Shown: positions 16,565 to 24,818 of the stretch, piece after piece
Layout of the letters: the number at the start of each line of letters is the position of its first letter
Position numbering within the stretch: position 1 is the stretch's first letter
Source: SHVZ01 sp044223515
Lineage (GTDB): Bacteria; Pseudomonadota; Alphaproteobacteria; SHVZ01
Assembly: GCA_044223515.1 (NCBI GenBank)
Contig: JBGALV010000048.1
Location: 1-36,399 of the forward strand
Direction: 5' to 3'
DNA length: 36,399 nt
Position numbers and translations under genes: made by a program
The notes under the pieces: generated by a model
The model's input: the letters and a program-made list of their open reading frames with translations, nothing else
What the model was told of the DNA's origin: nothing
The model's database searches: none

Positions 16565-17463
16565 GCTCGGTCGACGCCGCCTTTCCGTCGGTCCGCACCC
16601 GCGAGGAGTCGATCCTCGCCGGAAATCTCCGCGACTTCCTCGCGAACCGGATGTCGGTCGCGGCGGCGCTCATCTGCCTCGGCTTCTGCCTGATCGCGAT
16701 CCTTGCGCCTTTGCTGGCGCCACAGAACCCCTACGAGACCGACCTTCTGCGCCGCCTGCAGCCGCCTGCGTGGATGGAGGGCGGCGAGCGTGGCTTCTGG
16801 CTCGGCTGCGATGCGCTCGGCCGTGACGTGCTGTCCCGCATGATCTACGGCACCCGGGTCTCGATCATGATCGGCGTCGCCGTGGTGCTGCTCGCGACGG
16901 TGATCGGGACGACGCTCGGGCTTCTGGCAGGTTACCTCCGTGGTCCGGTCGACATCGCGATCGCGCGCGTCTGCGACATCCTGCTGGGCTTTCCCTACCT
17001 GATCTTCGCGATCGGCCTGATGGCGATGATGGGGCCGGGGCTCCAGAACATCATCCTGGCGCTCTGCTACAAGGAATGGGTGCTGCCTTGCCGTGTCGTC
17101 CGCGCCGAGACGCTGGCGGCGCGCGAGCAGGACTATGTCGAGGCCGCCCGCGCACTCGGCGCATCGCGCTGGCACATCATGCGGCGCGAGATCCTGCCGA
17201 ACATCCTGTCGCCGGTGATCGTCGTCGCGACGTTCCGCATGGCCTACATCATCATCGCCGAGGCGAGCCTGTCCTTCCTCGGCCTCGGCGTGCAGCCGCC
17301 GACCGCCTCCTGGGGCTCGCTGGTCGCCGACGGCCGCGCCTTCCTGCTCGATGCCTGGTGGGTTTCGACCTTCCCGGGCCTGGCGATCCTGGCCTTGGTG
17401 CTGGCGATCAACGTCGCGAGCCAGGGACTCCGCGACGCCTTCGACCCCAGGTTCACGCGATGA
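16561..17463 (+). CDS. Dipeptide/oligopeptide ABC transporter permease (DppC/OppC type), system 2
   Basis: This 300-aa permease has an N-terminal cytoplasmic stretch, a first helix at about 35-53, the HLLGTD-like motif in variant form (WLGCDALGRDVLSRMIYGTR) and a six-helix BPD_transp_1 core. The EAA loop is fully canonical (YVEAARALGASRWHIMRREI), in contrast with the system-1 DppC. The GTG start overlaps the DppB stop by 4 nt, and its end overlaps the ATPase start by 4 nt (ATGA), so the operon is translationally chained. Confidence 0.93.
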   Translation: MSSVDAAFPSVRTREESILAGNLRDFLANRMSVAAALICLGFCLIAILAPLLAPQNPYETDLLRRLQPPAWMEGGERGFWLGCDALGRDVLSRMIYGTRVSIMIGVAVVLLATVIGTTLGLLAGYLRGPVDIAIARVCDILLGFPYLIFAIGLMAMMGPGLQNIILALCYKEWVLPCRVVRAETLAAREQDYVEAARALGASRWHIMRREILPNILSPVIVVATFRMAYIIIAEASLSFLGLGVQPPTASWGSLVADGRAFLLDAWWVSTFPGLAILALVLAINVASQGLRDAFDPRFTR

Positions 17464-18434
17464 CCTCCCAGCTCCTCGGCATCCGCGGACTCCGCACGAC
17501 CTTTCCGACCCGGCACGGGCTGGTGCGCGCGGTCGACGGCGTCGACCTGGATGTGAGGTCGGGCGAGTGCCTGGGCGTCGTCGGCGAGTCCGGATCGGGC
17601 AAGAGCGTGACCTTCTTGAGTGTGCTCGGTCTCGTGCGTCCCCCGGGCAAGATCGAGGCAGAGGCGATCACCTTCCAGGGCCGCAACCTGCTGAGCCTGG
17701 TGCCGACCGAGATCCGGGCGATCCGCGGCCGCGACATCGCCGTCACGATGCAGGACGCGTTGACCGCGCTGAACCCTGCCTTCACCGTCGAGACCCAGAT
17801 CGTCGAGACGATCGAGGCGCATGAGCCGGGGATCTCCCGGGGCGAGGCGAGGGCGCGGGCGGTCGAGATGCTGCGCCTGGTCGGCATCCCTGATGCCGAG
17901 CGGCGGCTCGCCTCGTATCCGCACCAGTTCTCCGGCGGCATGCGCCAGCGGGTCATGGTCGCGATCGCGCTCGCCTGCCGGCCCAAGCTGCTGATCGCCG
18001 ACGAGCCGACGACGGCGCTCGACGTCACGATCCAGAGCCAGGTGCTCGACCTGATAGACGACATGCGGGCCGAGCTCGGCATGAGCGTCGTGCTGATCAC
18101 CCACGACCTCGGGATCGTCGCCGAGCGGTGCGACCGTGTCGCGGTCATGTATGCAGGGCAGGTGGTCGAGACCGGCCCGACCGCCGAGGTCGTCGCGAAC
18201 CCGATCCATCCCTATACCCAGGGCCTGCTGCGTTCGATGCCGAGCCTGGCTCGTCTCGAGACGCCGCTGGTGCCGATCGACGGGACTGTGCCCGATCCGA
18301 CACGGCTTTCCGGCGGCTGCCGTTTCCTGCCGCGCTGCCCGCATGCGGTCGAGGCCTGCGGCCGTCTGGTCGAGCTTCGCGCCGTGACATCGGATCGTGC
18401 CGCCCGCTGCATTCTCGCCGAGGCCGGCCGATGA
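17460..18434 (+). CDS. Dipeptide/oligopeptide ABC transporter ATP-binding protein (DppD/OppD type), system 2
   Basis: This ATPase subunit (324 aa) has Walker A GESGSGKS (42-49), signature FSGGMRQRV, Walker B LLIADEP, H-loop THD and a C-terminal oligo_HPY domain with a Cys cluster (GCRFLPRCPHAVEAC plus a Cys near the end), a candidate 4Fe-4S site. The Q-loop is unusual: TMQDALTALNP where FQDPMTSLNP-like sequence is normal. The glutamine is kept but the flanking Phe and Pro are Met and Ala. This could alter coupling to the permeases. It overlaps both neighbours by 4 nt. Confidence 0.93.
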   Translation: MTSQLLGIRGLRTTFPTRHGLVRAVDGVDLDVRSGECLGVVGESGSGKSVTFLSVLGLVRPPGKIEAEAITFQGRNLLSLVPTEIRAIRGRDIAVTMQDALTALNPAFTVETQIVETIEAHEPGISRGEARARAVEMLRLVGIPDAERRLASYPHQFSGGMRQRVMVAIALACRPKLLIADEPTTALDVTIQSQVLDLIDDMRAELGMSVVLITHDLGIVAERCDRVAVMYAGQVVETGPTAEVVANPIHPYTQGLLRSMPSLARLETPLVPIDGTVPDPTRLSGGCRFLPRCPHAVEACGRLVELRAVTSDRAARCILAEAGR

Positions 18435-19414
18435 CCGCGCTCGTCGAAGCCCGCTCGGTCGGCAAGACCTTCGACCTGCGCCGCGGGCTGCAGCGGTTCA
18501 TGGCGCCGACGCCGGGCAGTGCGGTCCGCGCCGTCGACGGCATCGACCTCGACATCGAGCGGGGCGAGACCGTCGGCCTGATCGGCGAGAGCGGCAGCGG
18601 CAAGTCGACCCTGGGTCGCCTCATCCTCAAGCTGCAGGCCCTGACCGAGGGGGCCGTCCGCTTCGACGGCGTCGACCTGGCGAGCGTCCCGGCAGATGTG
18701 CTGACCCGGCTCCGCCGCCGCATGCAGATCATCTTCCAGGATCCCTATGCCTCGCTGAACCCGCGCCACACGGTCGAGGAAATCGTCGGCCTCGGCCTTC
18801 GCGTGCACGAGAACCTGTCGTCGGACCAGACCCGGGACCGCGTCGTCGGCATGCTGGAGCGCGTAGGCCTCGGGCCGCAGCATCTCCGGCGCTATCCGCA
18901 TCAATTCTCGGGCGGCCAGCGGCAGCGTATAGGCATCGCGCGTGCGCTGGTGTTGCGGCCGTCCTTCGTCGTCTGCGACGAGCCGGTCTCGGCGCTCGAT
19001 GTCTCGGTTCAGGCCCAGATCATCCGGCTGCTGGGCGAACTCAAGCGCGACCTCGGCCTTACTTATCTCTTCATCTCGCACGATCTCGCGGTGGTCGCGC
19101 ATCTGAGCGACCGGATCGCGGTCATGTATCTCGGCCGCATCGTCGAGATCGGACCGGCACGTGAGATCGTCACGGCGCCGAAGCACCCTTATACCCAGGC
19201 GTTGCTCGCCGCCGTGCCGCGCACCGACCGCGCGCCCGGCGAGAAGCGCCCGCGGCTGGCCGGAGAGCCTCCGTCGTCTCTGTCGCCGCCTGCCGGCTGC
19301 GCCTTCCACACCCGTTGCCCTCACGCGATGCCGGTCTGCCGCGAGAAGTCGCCGGCCCCTCGTCGCGCGTCCGACGTTCACCGAGTTTCCTGTCATCTCG
19401 TCGAGGAGGTCTGA
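18431..19414 (+). CDS. Dipeptide/oligopeptide ABC transporter ATP-binding protein (DppF/OppF type), system 2
   Basis: This second ATPase (327 aa) has Walker A GESGSGKST, Q-loop FQDPYASLNP, signature FSGGQRQRIGIARAL, Walker B FVVCDEP, H-loop SHD, and the C-terminal GCAFHTRCPHAMPVC cluster with a final Cys before the end. All catalytic motifs are intact. ATGA overlap with the partner ATPase upstream, and TGATG overlap with the C45 hydrolase downstream, tie the hydrolase to the importer. Confidence 0.94.
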   Translation: MTALVEARSVGKTFDLRRGLQRFMAPTPGSAVRAVDGIDLDIERGETVGLIGESGSGKSTLGRLILKLQALTEGAVRFDGVDLASVPADVLTRLRRRMQIIFQDPYASLNPRHTVEEIVGLGLRVHENLSSDQTRDRVVGMLERVGLGPQHLRRYPHQFSGGQRQRIGIARALVLRPSFVVCDEPVSALDVSVQAQIIRLLGELKRDLGLTYLFISHDLAVVAHLSDRIAVMYLGRIVEIGPAREIVTAPKHPYTQALLAAVPRTDRAPGEKRPRLAGEPPSSLSPPAGCAFHTRCPHAMPVCREKSPAPRRASDVHRVSCHLVEEV

Positions 19415-20541
19415 TGTCGCCCCTGAACGCTCGCCCGGACAAGCCGCTGCACCTCTCCGGCACGCCGTTCCAGCGCGGCCGGATGCAAGCGACGCTCTGT
19501 CCCGACATGATCGATTTCGTCCGCACTGCCGTCTCGGCGCGGATGGAGGAGACCAGGGCAGCCTTGGCGCTGCCCGAGGCCAAGTCTTTGATCAAAGGCA
19601 ACCGGGCCTATACCGAGAAGCACTATCCCGAGATCCTGGAGGAGATGCAGGGCATCTGCGAAGGCTTCGGGCTGAAGCTCGATACGCTCTTCGACTACAT
19701 GCACTGCGCGGTCGCCTCCGATCTCGGCTTGATGGGCGAGCGGCTGCCGGAGGGTTGCACGTCCTTCGCCGTCGCCAATCCCGAGCTCGGCGCCGTGGTC
19801 GCCAAGAACCGCGACTACCGGCCCGAGCACATTCCGATCCAGCGCGCCTTCCATCACCGCGATCCCGCCTGGGGCCGGCGCGAGGTTCTGTGCCTGGGCT
19901 CGCTCGGCAGTCCCGGCAACTTCTCGAGCGGCATGAACTCCGACGGGCTCGCGGTCACCGACACCAACAGCCGCACGACCGACCACGGCGTCGGCATGCA
20001 CCGCTACTTCTTGTTGACCTGGCTCCTGGTCCATTGCGGGTCGGTAGACGAGGCGCTGGATCGCATCCTCGGCATGCCGCATGTCGGCGGCGGGCTGCTG
20101 ATCCTGGGCGACGCCGCCGGCACGGTCGCCGCGGTCGAGCTCGGCCACCGGAAGGTCGGCCACGAGAAGAAGGTCAGGGGCCGCGTCGGCCGCGCCAACC
20201 ACTTCGTCACCAACGGCATGGACAAGGTCAACCTGCGCACGCCCGACAGCGAGGCGCAGTCCTGTCATTCCGACCGCCGCCACCCGACGCTGCAGAGTCG
20301 GCTGGCCGATGCGCTCGCGTCCTTCGGCGTCGCCGATGCCGCGCGCCTCGCCTCGTATCACGGTGAAGAGGGCGGGGAGGGTTTCTGCCGCCATGGGCCG
20401 AAGGACCTCGGCAACACCATCTCCTGCGCCCTCTACGCCACGCGCCCCCGCACGCTCACCTTCACCGCCGGAAATCCCTGCGAGGCCGACTGGCGGCTGT
20501 TCGACTTCTCGCCCGATACCTCAACCCGTCTTGCGTCTTAA
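19414..20541 (+). CDS. C45-family autoproteolytic hydrolase/acyltransferase (penicillin acyltransferase-like)
   Basis: This 375-aa Ntn hydrolase is of the C45 class (isopenicillin-N acyltransferase, carcinine and N-acyl amide hydrolases). These cut themselves before a Cys, which becomes the nucleophile for amide bonds. Here GCTSF places the predicted nucleophile at Cys115, after a helical prosegment; the family motif VAKNRDY follows, then SGMNSDGLAVTDTN. No signal peptide is seen, so it is cytoplasmic. GAGGAGG before the ATG at 19414 is strong, and the start shares a base with the ATPase stop. It probably splits an amide imported by the adjacent Dpp system. The two-subunit maturation and the substrate are inferred from the family. 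Confidence 0.85.
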   Translation: MSPLNARPDKPLHLSGTPFQRGRMQATLCPDMIDFVRTAVSARMEETRAALALPEAKSLIKGNRAYTEKHYPEILEEMQGICEGFGLKLDTLFDYMHCAVASDLGLMGERLPEGCTSFAVANPELGAVVAKNRDYRPEHIPIQRAFHHRDPAWGRREVLCLGSLGSPGNFSSGMNSDGLAVTDTNSRTTDHGVGMHRYFLLTWLLVHCGSVDEALDRILGMPHVGGGLLILGDAAGTVAAVELGHRKVGHEKKVRGRVGRANHFVTNGMDKVNLRTPDSEAQSCHSDRRHPTLQSRLADALASFGVADAARLASYHGEEGGEGFCRHGPKDLGNTISCALYATRPRTLTFTAGNPCEADWRLFDFSPDTSTRLAS

Positions 20542-20553
20542 CGGAGCTCCTCC

Positions 20554-21942
20554 ATGCCTTCGGTCAAGATCCTCTGTCCCACCGGACACCTCAGCTTCAC
20601 GCCGCTCGAGAAGGCCAGCTTCCTTCTCGGCTGCGAGCAGAAGCCCGACTTCATCATCGCCGACGCGGGCAGCTGCGACATGGGTCCTCGCCCGCTCGGC
20701 GCCGACCAGCACGTCAGCCTGGAGGCCTGGCAGCGCCAGGATCTCGAGATCATGCTGCTGAAGTCGCGCGAGCTCGGCGTGCCGATGATCATCGGCTCGG
20801 CTTCCGATACCGGCACCGATCGTGGCGTCGACCAGTTCGTGCGTCTGATCGCCGACATCGCCCGCGAGCACAAGCTGAAGCCGTTCAAGCTGGCGGCCAT
20901 CTATGCCGAGGTTCCGGTCGCCGAGCTCAAGCGCCGGCAGGCCGCGGGCGCCAGGATCATGGGCCTCGACGGCCGCGAGGATGCGGATGCGCGCGTGCTC
21001 GACCGTACGAGCCGCGCGGTCGCGGTCATGAATGCCGAGCCGATCCGTGCGGCCCTCCGCGCCGGGGCCGACGTGGTCATCGCCGGCCGCAGCAGCGACT
21101 GCGCCATCTTCGCCGCACCGCTGCTCGAGGCCGGGCTCTCGCCGGCGGTCTCCTACTATGCCGGCAAGCTGATGGAATGCGCCTCCTTCTGCGCCGAGCC
21201 GTTCATGGGCAAGGAGTCGATCCTCGGCCGCATCGAGGGCGAGGACGTCTATGTCACGGCCATGCACCCGGGACAGCGCTGCACGCCGGCCTCGATCGCC
21301 AGCCACTCCATGTACGAGCGCACCAATCCGTATCGGGAATACGTCGCCGGCGGCTATGTCGACATGAGCAAGTGCGCCTACAAGCAGACGGATCCGAAGA
21401 CGACGCTCGCCAACGGCGCGACCTTTGTCGCCGATGAGGTCTGCAAGGTGAAGATCGAGGGCGCGGGTCTCGTCGGCCAGCGCCGCCTCGCCGTGGTCGG
21501 CATCCGCGACCCGCAGACGATCCGCCTGATCGACAAGGCGATCGACTGGGCCAAGGGCAAGCTCGCCGAGCGCTATGGCCCGATCGGCAGCGACTACGAC
21601 GTCTTCTATCACCGCTACGGCCGCGACGCGGTGATGGAGGAGCTGGACCCCTCGCCGGACCTTCAGCCGCACGAGCTCGGCATCGTCGTCGAGGTCGTGG
21701 CCCAGGATGGGGGCCGCGCCCAGGAGATCTGCGCGCTCGCCGCCCGCAACCTGTTCTACGCCCGCCTGCCCGAGGTTAAGGGCACGGCCGGCACCGCCGC
21801 GCTGATGTCCGACGAGATCCTGATCGGCGAGCCCGGCTACGAATGGACCCTCAACCACGTGATCGAGGTCAAGAATCCGATGGAGCTGTTCCGTCTCCGC
21901 CATCTCGTCATCGAGGGCGGCGCTGCGAAGGAGGCCGCGTGA
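20554..21942 (+). CDS. AtuA family protein (DUF1446; acyclic terpene utilisation AtuA-like)
   Basis: This 462-aa cytoplasmic protein matches the AtuA/DUF1446 family, named after a Pseudomonas gene needed for citronellol growth; its reaction is unknown. The family-type N-terminal segment is FIIADAGSCDMGPRPLGADQ, then PMIIGSASDTGTDRG, then a GADVVIAGRSSDCA loop with probable binding residues. The start has GGAG eight bases upstream and lies 12 nt after the C45 gene. The stop overlaps the DUF4387 start as TGATG. AtuA-family genes are repeatedly paired with a DUF4387 gene, as here. Terpene catabolism partners (AtuC-H) are absent, so another substrate is likely. Confidence 0.82.
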   Translation: MPSVKILCPTGHLSFTPLEKASFLLGCEQKPDFIIADAGSCDMGPRPLGADQHVSLEAWQRQDLEIMLLKSRELGVPMIIGSASDTGTDRGVDQFVRLIADIAREHKLKPFKLAAIYAEVPVAELKRRQAAGARIMGLDGREDADARVLDRTSRAVAVMNAEPIRAALRAGADVVIAGRSSDCAIFAAPLLEAGLSPAVSYYAGKLMECASFCAEPFMGKESILGRIEGEDVYVTAMHPGQRCTPASIASHSMYERTNPYREYVAGGYVDMSKCAYKQTDPKTTLANGATFVADEVCKVKIEGAGLVGQRRLAVVGIRDPQTIRLIDKAIDWAKGKLAERYGPIGSDYDVFYHRYGRDAVMEELDPSPDLQPHELGIVVEVVAQDGGRAQEICALAARNLFYARLPEVKGTAGTAALMSDEILIGEPGYEWTLNHVIEVKNPMELFRLRHLVIEGGAAKEAA

Positions 21943-22259
21943 TGACCGCCACCCGTCTGCGCGAGCTGGCCTCGACCATCCGGTCCAAGAACGCCGGCGT
22001 CGACCACATCACCTTCGACGTGATCTTCCGCGAGCGTGCCAACTTTGAGCGCGTGCGCGACTCCGGCGTTCTCGCCGAAGCGAAGATCCCGGCGCTGTTC
22101 AACCTCGATCCGAAGCGGATCACGCATTACTGCGTGTTCGAGCCGGCGAACGCGATCAAGTTCACGATCCGCCGGCTTCGCCCGAGCGGCAGTCCGGGCG
22201 AGCGCGACGTCTTCGGCTCGCAGCAATACGCGCCGCTGTTCGACGTACAAGTTCCCTAA
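21942..22259 (+). CDS. DUF4387 domain-containing protein
   Basis: This 105-aa protein spans one DUF4387 domain. Recognisable features are the N-terminal LRELASTIRSKNAG, the ITFDVIF strand, a central IPALFNLDP, the AIKFTIRR segment and the C-terminal DVFGSQQYAPLF. The fold and activity are uncharacterised. The obligate neighbour is the AtuA-family protein, with which it overlaps (TGATG), so it is presumably a small subunit of one enzyme. GGAGG lies eight bases before the ATG at 21942; the frame continues upstream but without similarity. It is the last gene of the rightward chain and converges on the next gene 11 bp away. Confidence 0.85.
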   Translation: MTATRLRELASTIRSKNAGVDHITFDVIFRERANFERVRDSGVLAEAKIPALFNLDPKRITHYCVFEPANAIKFTIRRLRPSGSPGERDVFGSQQYAPLFDVQVP

Positions 22260-22270
22260 AGGCAGGTTCC

Positions 22271-23236
22271 CTAACGCGTCAGCGCCTCGTAGTCCGCGAA
22301 CAGCCGCTTGGGGTCGGCGGCCTTCGGCACCAGGCCCTGGGCGTGCTGTTCGTGGCAGATCGTCTCCACCATCTTCCGGTTCGCCGGCGTCATGCCGAAG
22401 ACGGCATCGCCGGCGAACTCGTTGCAGAGATATTCCATCTCGCGCATCGCCCAGGGCGAGTCCTCGGCGAACCACTTCACCTTGTCTTCCCAGATCGTCC
22501 AGGACTTCTGCATCGCCTCGTAGATCGTCCGCATCGCCTGCGGATGCTTCTCGGCGAAGGAGCGGCGGGCGGCGACGATGTGGAAGCCCGGATAGACGCC
22601 GGTGCGGCGGTGATAGTCGGCCTCGACCTCGGGATAGTTCTCGACCAGGCGGCGGACAGCACCACCCTTCTTGAACACCGCAGGTGGCGCCTTGGCGGTC
22701 GTGATGCAATCGACCCGTCCCTCGGCGAGCTCGGTCATCAGGTCTTCGGTGCCGGTCAGGAACCGGGCGCCCTTCGGCGGCTGGGCGTCGTTGGGCGAGG
22801 GCGGCTTGCTGGGGTTCTTCGGATCCAGGGTGCCGAGGACCCACTGGCAGTCCTCGACGTTGACGCCGGCGTCGGTCATCGCGACCCGGCACCACATGGT
22901 GCCGGTATCAGGCCACGAGTTGGTGCCGACGCGCTTGCCCTTGAGGTCGGAGAGCCTGGTCAGCTTGCTGTCGGAGCGCACGAAGAAATTCCGGTGCCGG
23001 AAGCCGCGGAGCACGAAGGCCGGCATGCCGACCAGGCTCTCATCGCCCTTGGCGTAGCCGCCGACATAGCGGTTGAACGAGACCTCGGCGACGTCGACGC
23101 CTTCGGGGAGGACCAGGGTCAGAGGCGAATGCCGGTCGAGTGCCAACTTGAGGCCCGGCGTCGGCACGTCGCCGAGATGCAGCGGGCAGAGCTGGTCATA
23201 AGCTCTGAGGATCATCCTGATGTCGAGATCGGCCAT
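22271..23236 (-). CDS. 4,5-dihydroxyphthalate decarboxylase-like protein
   Basis: This 321-aa protein lacks a signal peptide and resembles the 4,5-dihydroxyphthalate decarboxylase (Pht5-type) family, built on a periplasmic-binding-protein-like fold. Family landmarks include the opening strand and DQLCPLHLGDV, VDVAEVSFNRYVGGYAKGD, PAFVLRGFRHRNFFVRSDS, LSDLKGKRVGTNSWPDTGTMW and YHRRTGVYPGFHIVAARR. Real Pht5 decarboxylates an aromatic diacid in phthalate degradation, but many homologues have no tested function and the phthalate genes are not here. The ATG at 23236 has GGAG about eight bases upstream. It is divergent from the amidase gene and could share its regulation. Confidence 0.7.
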   Translation of the reverse strand: MADLDIRMILRAYDQLCPLHLGDVPTPGLKLALDRHSPLTLVLPEGVDVAEVSFNRYVGGYAKGDESLVGMPAFVLRGFRHRNFFVRSDSKLTRLSDLKGKRVGTNSWPDTGTMWCRVAMTDAGVNVEDCQWVLGTLDPKNPSKPPSPNDAQPPKGARFLTGTEDLMTELAEGRVDCITTAKAPPAVFKKGGAVRRLVENYPEVEADYHRRTGVYPGFHIVAARRSFAEKHPQAMRTIYEAMQKSWTIWEDKVKWFAEDSPWAMREMEYLCNEFAGDAVFGMTPANRKMVETICHEQHAQGLVPKAADPKRLFADYEALTR

Positions 23237-23344
23237 TTCCGGCTCCGCTGGGGCATGGGGTCGTTCCGTTCCATTCTAGCCGAGGGTGGAAGCGCAGGCG
23301 CGGGTGTTTGCGCTATGGTTTCCTCAACCGACCGGGAGGACCGC

Positions 23345-24817
23345 ATGACCGCCGCGATGAGCTGGGACAAGTGGGTGACCTACGACGCCGTCGGCCTGGC
23401 CGACCTGGTCAGGAAGAAGGAGGTCACGCCGAAGGAGCTGGCCGAGCAGGTCGCTGCCGGCATAGCGATGGTCAACCCAAAGATCAACGCGGTGGTGGAA
23501 GTCTTCGACGACGCGGTCAAGGATCCGCTCAAGGACGGGGCCGACCCGAACGGCCCCTTCGCCGGCATGCCCTATCTGATGAAGGACCTCGGACCCACTT
23601 TGAAGGGTCGTAGGCAGGAGATGGGCGCGCTCCTGATGCAGGGCAACGTGGCCTCGGCCGACAGCTTCCTCACCACCAAGATCCGCAAGGCCGGCCTCAA
23701 CATCATGGGCCGGACGACGACGCCCGAGTTCGGCGTCTGCGGCTCGGTCGAGAACCCGAAGGTCTATGTCTCGCGCAATCCGTGGGACCAGGCCTACACC
23801 ACGGGCGGCTCCTCTGCCGGCACCGGCGCCATCGTCGCATCCGGCGTGATCCCGCTGAGCCACGCGAGCGATGGCGGCGGCTCGATCCGCATCCCGGCCG
23901 GCATCAACGGCAATGTGGGCTTGAAGCCGTCGCGCGGCGTTTTCTCGGCTTCGCCGGACGGTTCGGACCTGATGGCGGTCGTCTCTGTCCAGGGCTGTCA
24001 TAGCCGGACGATCCGCGACACGGCCGCCTTCGTCGATGCCTGCCGCGGTCCGGCGCCGGGCGAGTTCATGCCGTTCTGGACGCCGGAGGGACCGTATCTC
24101 GACCTGATCAAGAAGGATCCGAGGAAGCTCAAGATCGCGGTCAGCCATGAATGGGGCGACTACAAGTCGACGCCGCACATCGCGGCCGAGCTCGAGAAGG
24201 CGGGCAAGTTCCTCCAGGGCCTCGGCCATCATGTCGAGTGGAAGACGCCGCCGGTCGATTTCCGCGCCGCCTACGACGCGCAGACCACCTGCTACATCAC
24301 CAACATCGCGATGAACCTGGAAGCCAAGACCAAGGCGAAGGGTCACAACCGGCCGACGACCGACTGGATCGAGCCGATGAATGTCCGGATCTGGGAGGAA
24401 GGCATCAATCTTCCCTATTCGGCACGGTCCGAGATGCAGGCGGTGTTCAACTCGACCACACGCGCCTTCGGCGCCTTCCTCGAGGAATGGGACGTCATCC
24501 TGACGCCGATCTCGACGCTGACCACGCACAAGCTCGGCACGATGGACTTCATCACGCTCAACAACACCGACACGCCGCGCGACTGGTTCCGGAAGCTCTG
24601 GGGTCTTTACGCCTATACGCCGCTCGGCAATCTCGCGGGCATTCCCGGCATCTCGTTGCCGATGGCGGCGCACGACAACGGCCTGCCGCTCGGCATCCAG
24701 GCGCTGTCTCGCCAAGCCAATGACGGGCTGCTGCTTCAGCTCGGCGCCCAGATCGAGCGGGCGCTCGGCGGCAAGTGGAACGGCGGGCGCGTGCCCAAGG
24801 TCCATGTGACGCACTGA
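23345..24817 (+). CDS. Amidase-signature family amidase
   Basis: This 490-aa enzyme has an intact Ser-cisSer-Lys triad: Lys80 in GMPYLMKDLG, Ser156 in TTGGSSAGTG and nucleophile Ser180 in SDGGGSIRIPAG. It hydrolyses carboxylic amides in the cytoplasm; specificity within the family cannot be predicted. Length is typical, and no GatA partner genes (GatB/C) are present, so a catabolic role is likely. ATG 23345 is chosen for the GGGAGGA just upstream; another ATG at 23315 lacks a site. The next gene begins one base after its stop, so the pair are co-expressed. It is divergent from the decarboxylase-like gene, with a 108-bp gap. Confidence 0.92.
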   Translation: MTAAMSWDKWVTYDAVGLADLVRKKEVTPKELAEQVAAGIAMVNPKINAVVEVFDDAVKDPLKDGADPNGPFAGMPYLMKDLGPTLKGRRQEMGALLMQGNVASADSFLTTKIRKAGLNIMGRTTTPEFGVCGSVENPKVYVSRNPWDQAYTTGGSSAGTGAIVASGVIPLSHASDGGGSIRIPAGINGNVGLKPSRGVFSASPDGSDLMAVVSVQGCHSRTIRDTAAFVDACRGPAPGEFMPFWTPEGPYLDLIKKDPRKLKIAVSHEWGDYKSTPHIAAELEKAGKFLQGLGHHVEWKTPPVDFRAAYDAQTTCYITNIAMNLEAKTKAKGHNRPTTDWIEPMNVRIWEEGINLPYSARSEMQAVFNSTTRAFGAFLEEWDVILTPISTLTTHKLGTMDFITLNNTDTPRDWFRKLWGLYAYTPLGNLAGIPGISLPMAAHDNGLPLGIQALSRQANDGLLLQLGAQIERALGGKWNGGRVPKVHVTH

Positions 24818-24818
24818 G

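Noticed and set aside
22250..22274. GTTCCCTAA occurs twice (22250-22258 and 22266-22274) between convergent genes, each near a stop codon
   Set aside because: Two 9-bp copies at a gene end can arise by chance or a small duplication; no hairpin or further copies were seen.
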